Of a stretch of 64,000 bases of DNA, positions 1-8,510 are shown one piece after another. A program made the translations under genes and the position numbers. The notes under the pieces are model-generated. The model saw only the letters and a program-made list of their open reading frames with translations. It had not been told where the DNA came from and did not search any database. Source of the stretch: Clostridiales bacterium (GTDB lineage: Bacteria; Bacillota; Clostridia; Oscillospirales; Oscillospiraceae); NCBI GenBank assembly GCA_004557735.1, contig SFFV01000004.1, forward strand, positions 1 to 64,000. The letters run 5' to 3'. How positions within the stretch are numbered: the stretch's first letter is position 1; each line of letters begins with the position of its first letter.

Positions 1-241
1 GATGGTAAAGCGTGTGCTGCCGAGCGTCACAAACGAGGTCATCACACTTGTAAAGGATACGTCTCTCGCCTCGGTCATCGGCACGGTGGAGATGTTCACA
101 CGCGCCAAACAGATCGCCGTTGCGCCGAACTCGCCGGGCATGCTGGCGTTTGCCGCCGCTGCGGTGTTCTATTTCGTATTCAACAGCCTTGTCGCCTTCG
201 CCATGGAGCGGATCGAAAAGGCGTTTGCCTACTACCGCTGA
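1..241 (+). CDS. Polar amino-acid ABC transporter permease, C-terminal fragment
   Basis: This is the last ~79 residues of an inner-membrane permease of the HisM/GlnP type; its start lies outside the window. The segment RVLPSVTNEVITLVKDTSL is the typical cytoplasmic EAA-loop region that docks on the ATPase, and it is followed by one hydrophobic helix (roughly residues 48-65) and a short basic tail. The ATPase gene begins 13 bases downstream after a clear AAGGAGG site, so the two belong to one operon. The family call is firm; the substrate (polar amino acid) is inferred from the family. Confidence 0.85.
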   Translation, partial: MVKRVLPSVTNEVITLVKDTSLASVIGTVEMFTRAKQIAVAPNSPGMLAFAAAAVFYFVFNSLVAFAMERIEKAFAYYR

Positions 242-254
242 AGGAGGGCCGGAC

Positions 255-964
255 ATGAGCATTTTGGAACTGCGTCACATCCGCAAGAGCTTTGACGGAC
301 AGGGTGTTCTGGAGGACATCTCCCTCTCCGTAACGGCGGGGAGCGTCACGGCGATCATCGGGCCGTCCGGCAGCGGTAAATCCACGCTGCTTCGCTGCGC
401 AACGCTGCTTGAGACCGCCGACGGCGGCGACATCGTTTACGAGGGGAAGTTTGCCGCAAAGGACGCCGGTATTTCGGTCTTGTATTTCAAAGCTATAACC
501 TGTTCCCGCACTTCACGCTTTTGAAAAACGTGATGGATGCGCCCGTGCAGGTGCAGAAACGCCCTGCCGACGAGGTGCGCGAAGAGGCCATGGCGCTGCT
601 CGAAAAAATGGGGCTTGCCGACCGCGCCGGCGCTTATCCCTGCCAGCTCTCCGGCGGGCAGCAGCAGCGCGCCGCCATTGCGCGCGCGCTTTGCATGAAG
701 CCGGAGCTGCTCTTTTTTGACGAGCCGACGAGCGCGCTCGATCCGGAGCTGACCGGCGAGGTGCTGCGCGTCATCCGCTCGCTCGCCGAAGAGAAGATGA
801 CGATGGTGATCGTCACGCATGAAATGCAGTTTGCCCGCATGGTCGCCGACCGCGTAGTATTCATGGACGGCGGGTGCATCGTGGAAGAGGGAACGCCCGA
901 GCAGGTCATCGACGCGCCGCAGCAGGAACGCACACGCGCCTTTCTGCGCCGGCTGGAGCGGTAA
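255..964 (+). pseudogene. Amino-acid ABC transporter ATP-binding protein, frameshifted
   Basis: The first frame from ATG 255 carries the start of a GlnQ-type ATPase with Walker A GPSGSGKST, but runs into a stop at 522-524. A frame one base back then continues the protein: FGLVFQSYNLFPHFT (Q-loop), signature LSGGQQQR, Walker B LLFFDEPTSALDP and the switch His in VIVTHE. The two halves join at about 465-475, and a single-base deletion there explains it. Apart from this the protein is complete. It is either a real inactivating frameshift or a consensus error. The neighbours are the permease and a binding protein of the same system. Confidence 0.8.
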
Positions 965-1006
965 TTTCCGCCGGGGCTTGATTTTCTCTCCGGAATCCGC
1001 TATCAT

Positions 1007-1051
1007 AAAATCCGCCTTTACATAATTCATGTAATACGGGCGGATTTTTTG
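1007..1051 (+). terminator. Rho-independent terminator after the ABC ATPase
   Basis: AAATCCGCC pairs with GGCGGATTT around an inner TTACAT/ATGTAA stem, and the hairpin ends in a run of T. It lies 19 bases upstream of the next ATG and separates the ATPase from the binding-protein gene. Confidence 0.8.
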
Positions 1052-1069
1052 TTTGGAAGGGTCGAACGT

Positions 1070-1870
1070 ATGAAGAAGATGCGGAGATTTCTGGCGCTCG
1101 TGCTGTGCGCGGCACTGTGCTTTCTGCTTATGACGGGCTGCGGTTCGCGCAACGCCATCCGGTTTAAAATGATCGCGGAGCTCAATCAGGAGGAATTCTG
1201 CATCGCTTTCCGCAAGGATGACCCGCTCTGTGAAGTGTTCACCGCCGCGCTCAGGGAGCTCTCTGCCGACGGGCAGATCTCCCGGCTGAGCGCGCAGTAT
1301 CTCGGTACGGACTACAGCTGCATGGAGGCGCTGCCCGGCGCCCTGCTGCTTCTGGAAACGCAGCCGGAGCCGGGGCGCAAGCTGCGCATCGGCGTGCAGG
1401 ACGGCATTGCCCCGATCTCCTCCTCCCGCGACGACGGTTCCTTCGGCGGTCTGATCCCGGATCTTGCGCAGCTTGTGGCCGAAAAGCTCGGATGGACGTT
1501 TGAATACATGGTCATCAACAGCGACAATGTCGCCGCCGAGCTCGGCAGCGGCAACATCGACTGCGCATGGATGGCGGCGTCCTTCTCCGGCAGCTCAAGC
1601 TCCGTCTCCCTCTCCCCCGGCTGGCTGCGCAACACGCACGAGCTTGTCGTGCGCAGCGACAGCCGCTACACGCGCAAGAACAGTCTCAAGGGCAAGGTGA
1701 TCGGCATCACCGACGCTACCGCGCTCGACGCGCTCGAGGAAAGCGAGATGGACGCGAAGATCGGCTCGGTCTGGTACTATGACGATCTTTCCGCCTGTTT
1801 TGCGGCGCTTGCCGCCGGGGACTGCGACGCTGTGGTGATCGACGGCATCGTGTCCGGGTATTATATGTGA
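1070..1870 (+). CDS. Lipoprotein with solute-binding family 3 sequence in permuted order
   Basis: The start at 1070 is chosen for the GGAAGG site 9 bases upstream and for the signal peptide that follows (MKKMRRFLALVLCAAL, lipobox LMTGC). Residues ~30-80 (EEFCIAFRKDDPLCEVFTAA and the following Leu-rich helix) look like the last ~45 residues of a family 3 binding protein. Residues ~97-267 look like its beginning and middle (KLRIGV, GGLIPDLAQLVAEKLGW, KGKVIGI, DAVVIDGIVSGYY), and the gene stops exactly where that tail should follow. It would be an extracytoplasmic amino-acid-binding protein for the ABC system to its left. It may instead be a deletion product of a tandem binding protein. Confidence 0.75.
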   Translation: MKKMRRFLALVLCAALCFLLMTGCGSRNAIRFKMIAELNQEEFCIAFRKDDPLCEVFTAALRELSADGQISRLSAQYLGTDYSCMEALPGALLLLETQPEPGRKLRIGVQDGIAPISSSRDDGSFGGLIPDLAQLVAEKLGWTFEYMVINSDNVAAELGSGNIDCAWMAASFSGSSSSVSLSPGWLRNTHELVVRSDSRYTRKNSLKGKVIGITDATALDALEESEMDAKIGSVWYYDDLSACFAALAAGDCDAVVIDGIVSGYYM

Positions 1871-1883
1871 TTCTCTTTAATAT

Positions 1884-1925
1884 GCCAAACCGCCCCGTCG
1901 GAGCATTCCGACGGGGCGGTTTGGC
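1884..1925. terminator. Strong convergent hairpin terminator
   Basis: An 18-bp perfect stem (GCCAAACCGCCCCGTCGG with its complement) around a 6-base loop lies between two converging genes. No long T-run follows on either strand, so the function is inferred from position and stability. Confidence 0.75.
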
Positions 1926-1938
1926 GTGTAAGCGGTTT

Positions 1939-2400
1939 TCAGGCGTACTGATCGACGACCTTGACGGCGCTGTCGCTGTCGGCGCAGACCACAGCGACAA
2001 CGCAATTGCCGATGATCTTCACCGGCGCATTTTCCAGCGACATCGCGGCGGCCGGGCCGTAGCTCTTATAGGCCTCGACCTTTTCGGCGACAAAGGTTTG
2101 CAGTGCCGAGAGAATGCGCTCCGCTGCGGCGGAGTCTTTCGCCTCAAACACCGCGATCTGCTCGGCGGTCGCCGCCGTGCCGCCGTAGGCAATGGCGCTC
2201 GTATAGTCGGCGCTGTCCACGCCGTAATACTGCGCGACCACGTCGTCCGAAAGCTGGTTCAAGCTGTCGGTGAAATTGGCGTTGGCAAGCACGTCGTCCA
2301 CAAAGGCGCGCGGCTCCATCGTCTTTTTTGGGCCGCCGCAGCCGGTAAGGAGCGCGGCCAGGCATACAATCGCCAGCAGAAATGCAACGGTTTTTTTCAT
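1939..2400 (-). CDS. DUF4358 family lipoprotein
   Basis: A 153-residue protein with a lipoprotein signal (MKKTVAFLLAIVCLAALLTGC) and a single ~120-residue domain. The spacing and content (MEPRAFVDDVLANANF near the start, VKIIGNCVVAVVCADSD near the end) match the DUF4358 family common in Clostridia. Its function is unknown; it would be anchored outside the membrane. A GAGG site precedes the ATG. It starts 15 bases after the SGNH hydrolase gene ends, so the two are probably co-transcribed; this pairing of DUF4358 with an SGNH hydrolase is familiar from related bacteria. Confidence 0.8.
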   Translation of the reverse strand: MKKTVAFLLAIVCLAALLTGCGGPKKTMEPRAFVDDVLANANFTDSLNQLSDDVVAQYYGVDSADYTSAIAYGGTAATAEQIAVFEAKDSAAAERILSALQTFVAEKVEAYKSYGPAAAMSLENAPVKIIGNCVVAVVCADSDSAVKVVDQYA

Positions 2401-2415
2401 GATATTACCTCTTTC

Positions 2416-4167
2416 TTATTCGGTGAGAAGCCCCTCGTCCACATAATGGGTCTTCATATAGTTGGCCCAGGCGACATACCCGGATTTTTCAAAGTGCTTG
2501 CCGTCCCCGGCATAGGCATAGTCGCTCGAAAGGAAGCCGTACTCGTCCACAAGCATGGAATAGATATCGAGATACCAGCATTTTTCGTCCGCGCAGAGCT
2601 GTCGGAGCGCGGAGTTGAACGCATTGATGCGCTCCATGCTCTGCACCTCGTTCGGGTCGGCGTCCACCTGCTGCGTGACCGGCGTGACGGAAATGACATA
2701 GATGTTGGCCTTCGTCTGATGCTCGCGGATATAGGCGATCAGCTCGCGGTAGCTCTGCACAAAGGCGTTCACGTCCGTGCCGACCTCGTTCAGACCGAAC
2801 ATCAGATAAATGTCGGTATAGTAGTCCGGGTCGTTGAGCGTCACCGGCGAGAGGTCGAGCGTGCCGAGAACGTTGTTCACGACCGCGCCGGTGCCGTAAA
2901 TGCAGCGCATGTTTGTCATGCCCGACCACATGCGAAAGCCCTCGACCAGCGAGTTGCCGATCATGCAGGAGCGGTCAAAATGGCTGTCGTACACTGCGTT
3001 CGTACGCTCGGGCACGATCGCGCCCCAGTCGGCGGGAACGATGAGATCGCCGTCGCGCTGCGCCTTGGCCCCCGAAGGCGTCGGCGTCGGCTCGGCGGTC
3101 GGCTTCGGCGTCATGGATACCTCGGCAGATGCCTCCGGCGTCGCTTCGCCCGGTTGCGGCGTGTCCGCCGGACGGGGCGTCGCTGTCACGGGGGCGTAGC
3201 TCGGCAGCGTATACATCGGCTTCTCGTTTCCCTTCTGCACGAGCTTCACGATGCCGAAGATCAAAAGACCGACGAGGATGAGCGCAATGAGCAGAAACGC
3301 CGGATGGATGCGGTTTTTCCCGATGCGCGGCAGACGGAAGGAAAAGCCCTTGCCGCCGTTATCGGAAGGCGGGCGGCGCGGCGGCGTTCCGCCGCCGGAG
3401 AATTGTCCCGCGGCAGGGCGCTGTGTCGGGCGGCGGACGGCGCCGGGGCGGTAATAGTCCCCGCGCGGGCGCGGCGACGCGGCAAAGGCGCGCGGCTGTG
3501 CTTCTCCCTGCGGGAGACTTCCGCCGTAAAACGGATCCGACTCCTGTTCCGGCGGCTGCGGCGCGGCGCGATAGCCGCCGGTCGCATACGGCTGGCGGTA
3601 GCCGCCGTCGCTGCGCCGGCAGGGATCGCCTGCCTGCTGCACGGCATTGTAATACGGGTCGGTCTGCCGCGGCTGAGCCGTTTGACAGTACGGATCTCTC
3701 CGGGGCTGTACCGGGCGGCCGTAAGGATCGGTCTGCGGCTGCACAGGCGCCGCGCGGCGGTTTCCCGGCGCGCTCTGTTCCAGATTGCCGCTGCGGAGAG
3801 CATCCCACGATATTTCCGTGAAAGCCGCGCTTCCTCCGCCGTAAGGCTCCTGCCGCTGCTGCGGCCGGCGGTTATTATAATAGCCGGTATAATCCGTATA
3901 GCCCTGCGCCGGGCGGCTCTGCGGCGTATACGGCACGGCACGCGGCGCGGCGCGGCCCGTTTCGGCGGCCGGGCGGGCGCTGCGTCGGTTTTCGGTTGCG
4001 TTCTCGGTGTATTCCGGCTCCGGGCGGCCGGAGCTCGGCGTGCGGCGCACGCTGTCTATCGGCAGCTCGGTAAAAAGGGCGCTCTCGCGCCGGGACGCTG
4101 CGCTGTCCCGCTGCGGCGGGCGCGATGCGCCGTCTCTCCGGTAATAGCTGGATTCGCGGTTTTCCAT
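2416..4167 (-). CDS. Membrane-anchored SGNH/GDSL hydrolase with long disordered N-terminus
   Basis: Residues 1 to ~280 are Arg/Pro/Gln/Tyr-rich, low in complexity and presumably cytoplasmic. A single transmembrane helix follows at about 287-310 (HPAFLLIALILVGLLIFGIV), then a Pro/Thr linker, then a ~220-residue SGNH domain outside the cell. The catalytic blocks are visible: GNSLVEG (nucleophile Ser, ~404), GLNEVG (Asn, ~457) and DGKHFEKSGY (Asp/His, ~555). The family removes O-acetyl or other acyl esters from surface glycans, which is the likely role. The gene is divergent from the methyltransferase gene at 4331. Confidence 0.85.
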   Translation of the reverse strand: MENRESSYYRRDGASRPPQRDSAASRRESALFTELPIDSVRRTPSSGRPEPEYTENATENRRSARPAAETGRAAPRAVPYTPQSRPAQGYTDYTGYYNNRRPQQRQEPYGGGSAAFTEISWDALRSGNLEQSAPGNRRAAPVQPQTDPYGRPVQPRRDPYCQTAQPRQTDPYYNAVQQAGDPCRRSDGGYRQPYATGGYRAAPQPPEQESDPFYGGSLPQGEAQPRAFAASPRPRGDYYRPGAVRRPTQRPAAGQFSGGGTPPRRPPSDNGGKGFSFRLPRIGKNRIHPAFLLIALILVGLLIFGIVKLVQKGNEKPMYTLPSYAPVTATPRPADTPQPGEATPEASAEVSMTPKPTAEPTPTPSGAKAQRDGDLIVPADWGAIVPERTNAVYDSHFDRSCMIGNSLVEGFRMWSGMTNMRCIYGTGAVVNNVLGTLDLSPVTLNDPDYYTDIYLMFGLNEVGTDVNAFVQSYRELIAYIREHQTKANIYVISVTPVTQQVDADPNEVQSMERINAFNSALRQLCADEKCWYLDIYSMLVDEYGFLSSDYAYAGDGKHFEKSGYVAWANYMKTHYVDEGLLTE

Positions 4168-4202
4168 GTGGAAAAGTACCTCCGCATAAAATTACAAAGT
4201 TT

Positions 4203-4231
4203 ATTATAGTGATTTATGTCTTACTATGCAA
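4203..4231 (-). promoter_or_regulatory. Sigma-A type promoter for the SGNH/DUF4358 pair
   Basis: On the minus strand TTGCAT and TATAAT are separated by 17 bases, about 35 bases upstream of the ATG at 4167. Confidence 0.7.
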
Positions 4232-4254
4232 GTAAAAAAAGCGTTTCGTTTTTC

Positions 4255-4283
4255 TTGCACAGAGGCGCTTGGCGTGGTATAGT
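4255..4283 (+). promoter_or_regulatory. Sigma-A type promoter for the methyltransferase/ECF operon
   Basis: TTGCAC and TATAGT are separated by 17 bases, about 48 bases upstream of ATG 4331. It is divergent from the SGNH promoter. Confidence 0.7.
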
Positions 4284-4330
4284 AACTTAGTTAAAATAGG
4301 TTTATTATACACGCAAGAAGGAGTTCCCCC

Positions 4331-5191
4331 ATGTGGATTGCCGATAACTGGAAAGACTATGAGCTGCTCGACGCCTCGAATGGCGAGCGTCTGGAGCGCT
4401 GGGGTCAGCACATTCTCGTGCGTCCCGACCCGCAGGTCATCTGGAAAACGCCGCGCATCGCGCCCGCCTGGAAGCGCCCGGAGGGACGCTACAGCCGCAG
4501 CCATACCGGCGGCGGCTCGTGGGACAAGGGCGGCCTTCCGGCGAGCTGGGACATCCGTTACGGTTCGCTCACCTTCCATGTGAAACCCATGAACTTCAAG
4601 CACACCGGTCTCTTCCCCGAACAGGCGGCGAATTGGGACTGGATGCAGAAAAAAATCCGTGAGGCCAATCGCCCGATCCGCGTTTTGAATCTCTTTGCCT
4701 ACACCGGCGGGGCGAGCGTCGCCTGCCTTGCCGCCGGGGCGAGCGTCTGCCATGTGGACGCCGCGAAGGGCATGGTCGCCTGGGCGAAGGACAACGCCGC
4801 CGCGTCCGGTCTTTCGGGCACCGGCGTCCGCTGGATCGTGGACGACTGCGCCAAATTTGTCGAGCGGGAGATCCGCCGCGGGCATAAGTACGATGCGATC
4901 ATCATGGACCCGCCGTCTTACGGCCGCGGGCCGGGCGGCGAGGTATGGAAGCTCGAGGTCGATCTCTGGGATTTCGTCTCGCTTTGCTCCGGCGTCCTCT
5001 CGGACGACGCGCTTTTCGTGCTTATCAATTCGTATACGACGGGTCTTGCCCCCTCGGTGCTCTCGTATATCACCGACAGCATCTTCACCGCCCGGCGCGG
5101 CGGATTCTCGCGCGCCGAGGAGCTGGGGCTTCCCGTCACACAGAGCGGTCTTGTTCTCCCCTGCGGGGCGAGCTGCCGGTGGGAGGCTTAA
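4331..5191 (+). CDS. Class I SAM-dependent rRNA-type methyltransferase (COG1092-like)
   Basis: The SAM-binding core begins near residue 117 with LNLFAYTGGASVACLAAGA, followed by the acidic residue after the second strand (HVDAAKGMVAWAKDN) and the catalytic loop DPPSYGRG (~residue 195), a pattern typical of 5-methylcytosine methyltransferases of 23S rRNA. The ~100-residue N-terminal part replaces the PUA domain of RlmI and resembles the shorter RlmK-like group. A GAAGGAG site precedes ATG 4331. The stop codon abuts the ATG of the next ATPase gene, so translation is probably coupled. The exact target base is not deducible from the sequence. Confidence 0.8.
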   Translation: MWIADNWKDYELLDASNGERLERWGQHILVRPDPQVIWKTPRIAPAWKRPEGRYSRSHTGGGSWDKGGLPASWDIRYGSLTFHVKPMNFKHTGLFPEQAANWDWMQKKIREANRPIRVLNLFAYTGGASVACLAAGASVCHVDAAKGMVAWAKDNAAASGLSGTGVRWIVDDCAKFVEREIRRGHKYDAIIMDPPSYGRGPGGEVWKLEVDLWDFVSLCSGVLSDDALFVLINSYTTGLAPSVLSYITDSIFTARRGGFSRAEELGLPVTQSGLVLPCGASCRWEA

Positions 5192-6043
5192 ATGGCAAAC
5201 TCCGTGATCACACTCGACAACGTATCCTTCCGCTACCCCGACGCCGGACGCGACGCGCTCTCGGGCGTCAGCCTCTCGATCGAGTCGGGGTCGTTCATCG
5301 CCGTGCTCGGCCACAACGGCTCGGGCAAATCCACGCTTGCGAAGCTCCTGAACGCCATTCTTGTGCCGACGGAGGGAACAGTTACCGTCAAGGGTATGGA
5401 CACGCGCGACGAGGAAAATCTCCTCAACGTGCGCCGGACGGTCGGCATGGTGTTTCAAAACCCCGATAACCAGATCGTCGCGAGCGTCGTGGAGGATGAC
5501 GTGGCGTTCGCTCCCGAAAATCTGGGTCTTCCCCCGGCGGAGATCCGCCGCCGGGTGGACGAGGCGCTCAAGCGCGTCGGTATGTATGAATATCGCCATA
5601 ACGCCCCGCACCTCCTCTCCGGCGGACAGAAGCAGCGCGTTGCCATCGCGGGCGTGCTCGCGATGCAGCCGGAAATCCTTGTTTTGGACGAGCCCACCGC
5701 CATGCTCGATCCCTCCGGGCGGCGGGATGTACTGCGCACGATCTCCGATCTTCGCGCCGCGACGGGCGTTACGGTCGTGCTCATCACGCACCACATGGAC
5801 GAGTGCATCGACGCCGACCGTCTCCTTGTCGTGTCCGACGGGAAGCTCGCGCTCGACGGTACGCCGAAGGCCGTCTTTTCCCAAGTGGAGCAGATGCGCT
5901 CGTTCGGTCTGGACGTTCCCGCCACAACGGAAACGCTTTATGATCTGCGCGCTGCCGGGGCGGATGTGCCGCTCGGCGCCCTATCCGACACGGACGCCGC
6001 CGATGTTATCGTCCGGTGGCTCGAAGAAAAAATCCATCAGTAA
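5192..6043 (+). CDS. ecfA1: Energy-coupling factor transporter ATPase EcfA1
   Basis: A 283-residue ABC ATPase with Walker A GHNGSGKST, the Q-loop VFQNPDNQIVASVVEDDVAF typical of ECF ATPases, signature LLSGGQKQR, Walker B LVLDEPTAMLDP and the switch His in LITHHMDE. It pairs with EcfA2 to drive uptake of vitamins or metals through EcfT and separate substrate-specific S components, none of which is encoded next to it. The start codon immediately follows the upstream stop (TAAATG). Confidence 0.93.
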   Translation: MANSVITLDNVSFRYPDAGRDALSGVSLSIESGSFIAVLGHNGSGKSTLAKLLNAILVPTEGTVTVKGMDTRDEENLLNVRRTVGMVFQNPDNQIVASVVEDDVAFAPENLGLPPAEIRRRVDEALKRVGMYEYRHNAPHLLSGGQKQRVAIAGVLAMQPEILVLDEPTAMLDPSGRRDVLRTISDLRAATGVTVVLITHHMDECIDADRLLVVSDGKLALDGTPKAVFSQVEQMRSFGLDVPATTETLYDLRAAGADVPLGALSDTDAADVIVRWLEEKIHQ

Positions 6044-6055
6044 AGGTTTTTCGTT

Positions 6056-6916
6056 ATGCCCGATATCCGTCTGGAGTCCGTCCGGTGCGTTTACAGCGCC
6101 GGGACTCCGTTTGAAAAGGTCGCTCTCGACAACATTGATCTCTCCATCCCCGCCGGGCAATATGCGGCGCTGCTCGGTCATACCGGCAGCGGCAAGAGCA
6201 CGCTCATCAAGCATCTCAACGGGCTTTTGAAGCCTGCCGCGGGGCGCGTGCTGCTTGGAGAAGAGGACATCCACCGCTCCAAGGAGGCGCTGCGCGCCGT
6301 CCGCTTCCGCGTCGGTCTGGTGTTTCAGTACCCGGAATACCAGCTCTTTGAAGAGACGGTTTACCGTGACATTGCGTTCGGTCCGAAAAACATGGGATTG
6401 AACGAGCAGGAGGTGGACGAGCATGTCCGCTTCGGTGCGAAATTCGCCGGGGTGGATGAATCGCTCTTTGCGGCGTCTCCGCTCGATCTTTCCGGCGGAC
6501 AGAAGCGCCGCATTGCCATTGCGGGCGTGATGGCCATGAAGCCGGAGGTGCTCGTGCTCGATGAGCCGATGGCGGGGCTCGATCCCGCCGGATGCCGCGA
6601 AATTCTCGCGAACATCGCCGAATACCACCGCTCCACGGGGAGCACCGTTGTTCTCGTTACGCACGACATGGATATCGCCGCGGAAAACGCCGAGCGGCTC
6701 ATCGTCATGCGGCGGGGCAAAATCGCGCTCGACGGCGCGCCGGAGGAAATATTCATCCATGCCGCGGAGCTTCGTGAAATGGGACTCGGCATTCCGGGCG
6801 CAGCCTCTCTCGCGGAGGAGCTGCGCGCGCGCGGCGTTGCCGTTCCGCAGGGCGTTTATACCCCGCAGGCGCTCGCCGCGGCGCTGCTTGCGAGGAAGGA
6901 GGCAGGCGCATGCTGA
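6056..6916 (+). CDS. ecfA2: Energy-coupling factor transporter ATPase EcfA2
   Basis: The second ECF ATPase, 286 residues, has Walker A GHTGSGKST, Q-loop VFQYPEYQLFEETVYRDIAF, signature DLSGGQKRR, Walker B LVLDEPMAGLDP and switch His in LVTHDMD. Its last 7 bases overlap the start of ecfT. Together with EcfA1 it forms the asymmetric ATPase dimer of a group II ECF transporter at the inner face of the membrane. Confidence 0.93.
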   Translation: MPDIRLESVRCVYSAGTPFEKVALDNIDLSIPAGQYAALLGHTGSGKSTLIKHLNGLLKPAAGRVLLGEEDIHRSKEALRAVRFRVGLVFQYPEYQLFEETVYRDIAFGPKNMGLNEQEVDEHVRFGAKFAGVDESLFAASPLDLSGGQKRRIAIAGVMAMKPEVLVLDEPMAGLDPAGCREILANIAEYHRSTGSTVVLVTHDMDIAAENAERLIVMRRGKIALDGAPEEIFIHAAELREMGLGIPGAASLAEELRARGVAVPQGVYTPQALAAALLARKEAGAC

Positions 6917-7713
6917 AGGACATTACGCTCGGCCAGTACTTCCCCGGCAATACCGTTGTGCACCGGCTTGACCCGCGCACAAAACTCGTTGCCGTGGTGC
7001 TCTACATTGCCGCGCTCTTCACCGCCGACAACGCCAGCGCCACCGCGCTCGTCCTGCTCACGCTCGTTTTCTGCGTGGCGCTCTCGCACATCCGTCCGAA
7101 GGCGCTCTTCAAGGGGCTCAAGCCGCTCATTGTGATCGTGATCCTCACGGCAGTGCTCAATCTCTTTTACTCCGACGGCAACGTGATCTGCTCGTTCTGG
7201 GTGCTTCGCATCACCGATAACGGCATCCGCCGCGCGGTACTGATGGTGCTTCGCATCCTTCTGCTCGTATGCGGAACGTTTCTGCTGACGTATACGACCT
7301 CTCCCCTGCAGCTCACCGACGGGCTGGAGCAGCTTTTGAGCCCGCTCAAAAAGGTGCGTTTTCCGGTGCATGAGCTTGCCATGATGATGAGCATTGCGCT
7401 GCGCTTTATCCCGACGCTCATTGAGGAGACCGACAAGATCATGTCCGCGCAGAAGGCGCGCGGCGCGGATTTTGACAGCGGCAGTCTTGTCCGCCGTGCG
7501 AAAGCCCTGCTGCCGATCCTTGTGCCGTTGTTCGTGAGCGCGTTTCGCCGCGCCGACGAGCTTGCCACCGCGATGGAGTGCCGCTGCTACAGCGGCGGCG
7601 AGGGACGCACCCGCATGAAGGTGCTGCATATGGGACGAAACGACTATCTGGCGCTCGCCTTCTGGGCGGCGGTGCTGGCCGGTTCGATCGTTCTGACGAG
7701 GTACGGCTTGTGA
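6910..7713 (+). CDS. ecfT: Energy-coupling factor transporter transmembrane protein EcfT
   Basis: A 267-residue membrane protein with several hydrophobic helices (for example LVAVVLYIAALFTADNASAT and LIVIVILTAVLNLFY). The two cytoplasmic coupling helices carry the ARG/CRC-type signatures: AQKARGADF near residue 180 and AMECRCYSG near residue 222, which dock on the two ATPases. It starts inside the end of ecfA2, and its TGA overlaps the GTG start of truA. This ecfA1-ecfA2-ecfT-truA order is the classic Firmicute arrangement. Confidence 0.93.
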   Translation: MLKDITLGQYFPGNTVVHRLDPRTKLVAVVLYIAALFTADNASATALVLLTLVFCVALSHIRPKALFKGLKPLIVIVILTAVLNLFYSDGNVICSFWVLRITDNGIRRAVLMVLRILLLVCGTFLLTYTTSPLQLTDGLEQLLSPLKKVRFPVHELAMMMSIALRFIPTLIEETDKIMSAQKARGADFDSGSLVRRAKALLPILVPLFVSAFRRADELATAMECRCYSGGEGRTRMKVLHMGRNDYLALAFWAAVLAGSIVLTRYGL

Positions 7714-8477
7714 GAAATATTGCCCTGCGCCTTCGGTATGACGGCTCGGCCTATCACGGCTGGCAGCGTCAGGCCGATCTCCCCACGGTACAGCAGACCG
7801 TGGAGGACGCCATTGCAAAGATTCTCGGCCACAGCGTCCATGTGACCGGCTGCGGGCGCACCGACGCCGGCGTGCACGCCCTGCGCTACTGCGCGAACTT
7901 CCGCTCCGACTGCACGATCCCGATCGGGAAGGTCCCTCTCGCGCTCAACGCCCGTCTCCCCGGCGACATTGCCGTGACGGACGCCTGCGAGGTGGACGCG
8001 GGCTTCAACGCCATCGGCTCGTGCATTCAGAAAGAATACATTTATAAAATTCTCAACAGCCGTATTCCTGATCCGTTTCTCGATAAGCGCGTGTGTTTCT
8101 ATCCCTCGCGGCTCGACATTGATGAGATGCGCGCCGCGGCAAAGGCCTTTGAAGGCACACACGATTTTGCCGCCGTGCGCAGCGTCGGAACGGAAACGAA
8201 AACGACCGTCCGCACCGTGTACTGGTGCGACGCCGAACGCGAGGGCGATCTCATCACCGTGCGCGTATGCGCCGACGGCTTTCTCTACAACATGGTTCGC
8301 GCCATGGTGGGAACGATGGTCTACGCAAGCTACGGAAAGCTCCGGGCAGAGGATATCCCCGCGCTTTTGGAAACGCGCGACCGCCGTCTCACCGGCCCGA
8401 CGATGCCGCCGCAGGGCCTTTACATGCACCGCGTATGGTACGACGGCCCCGCCGGGGAAATGATGGCAGACACTTGA
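7710..8477 (+). CDS. truA: tRNA pseudouridine(38-40) synthase TruA
   Basis: The start is GTG 7710, overlapping the ecfT stop as GTGA, because the conserved N-terminus VRNIALRLRYDGSAYHGWQ begins exactly there; the frame is open further upstream but not TruA-like. The catalytic Asp lies in CGRTDAGVHALRYCANF. Further family blocks are LNARLPGDIAV and DGFLYNMVRAMVGT. The 255-residue length is normal. The enzyme isomerises uridines 38-40 in the tRNA anticodon arm. Confidence 0.95.
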   Translation: MRNIALRLRYDGSAYHGWQRQADLPTVQQTVEDAIAKILGHSVHVTGCGRTDAGVHALRYCANFRSDCTIPIGKVPLALNARLPGDIAVTDACEVDAGFNAIGSCIQKEYIYKILNSRIPDPFLDKRVCFYPSRLDIDEMRAAAKAFEGTHDFAAVRSVGTETKTTVRTVYWCDAEREGDLITVRVCADGFLYNMVRAMVGTMVYASYGKLRAEDIPALLETRDRRLTGPTMPPQGLYMHRVWYDGPAGEMMADT

Positions 8478-8510
8478 GCGTCATTGACGCTTGATTTTTC
8501 GGAGGTTTTG

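Noticed and set aside
1867..4209. A 780-codon plus-strand frame
   Set aside because: It is the shadow of the DUF4358 and SGNH genes, both with signal or active-site motifs on the other strand.
7578..7709. Longer N-terminus for TruA
   Set aside because: The upstream codons lie inside ecfT in another frame and encode an Arg-rich, non-TruA sequence; GTG 7710 begins at the conserved TruA N-terminus.
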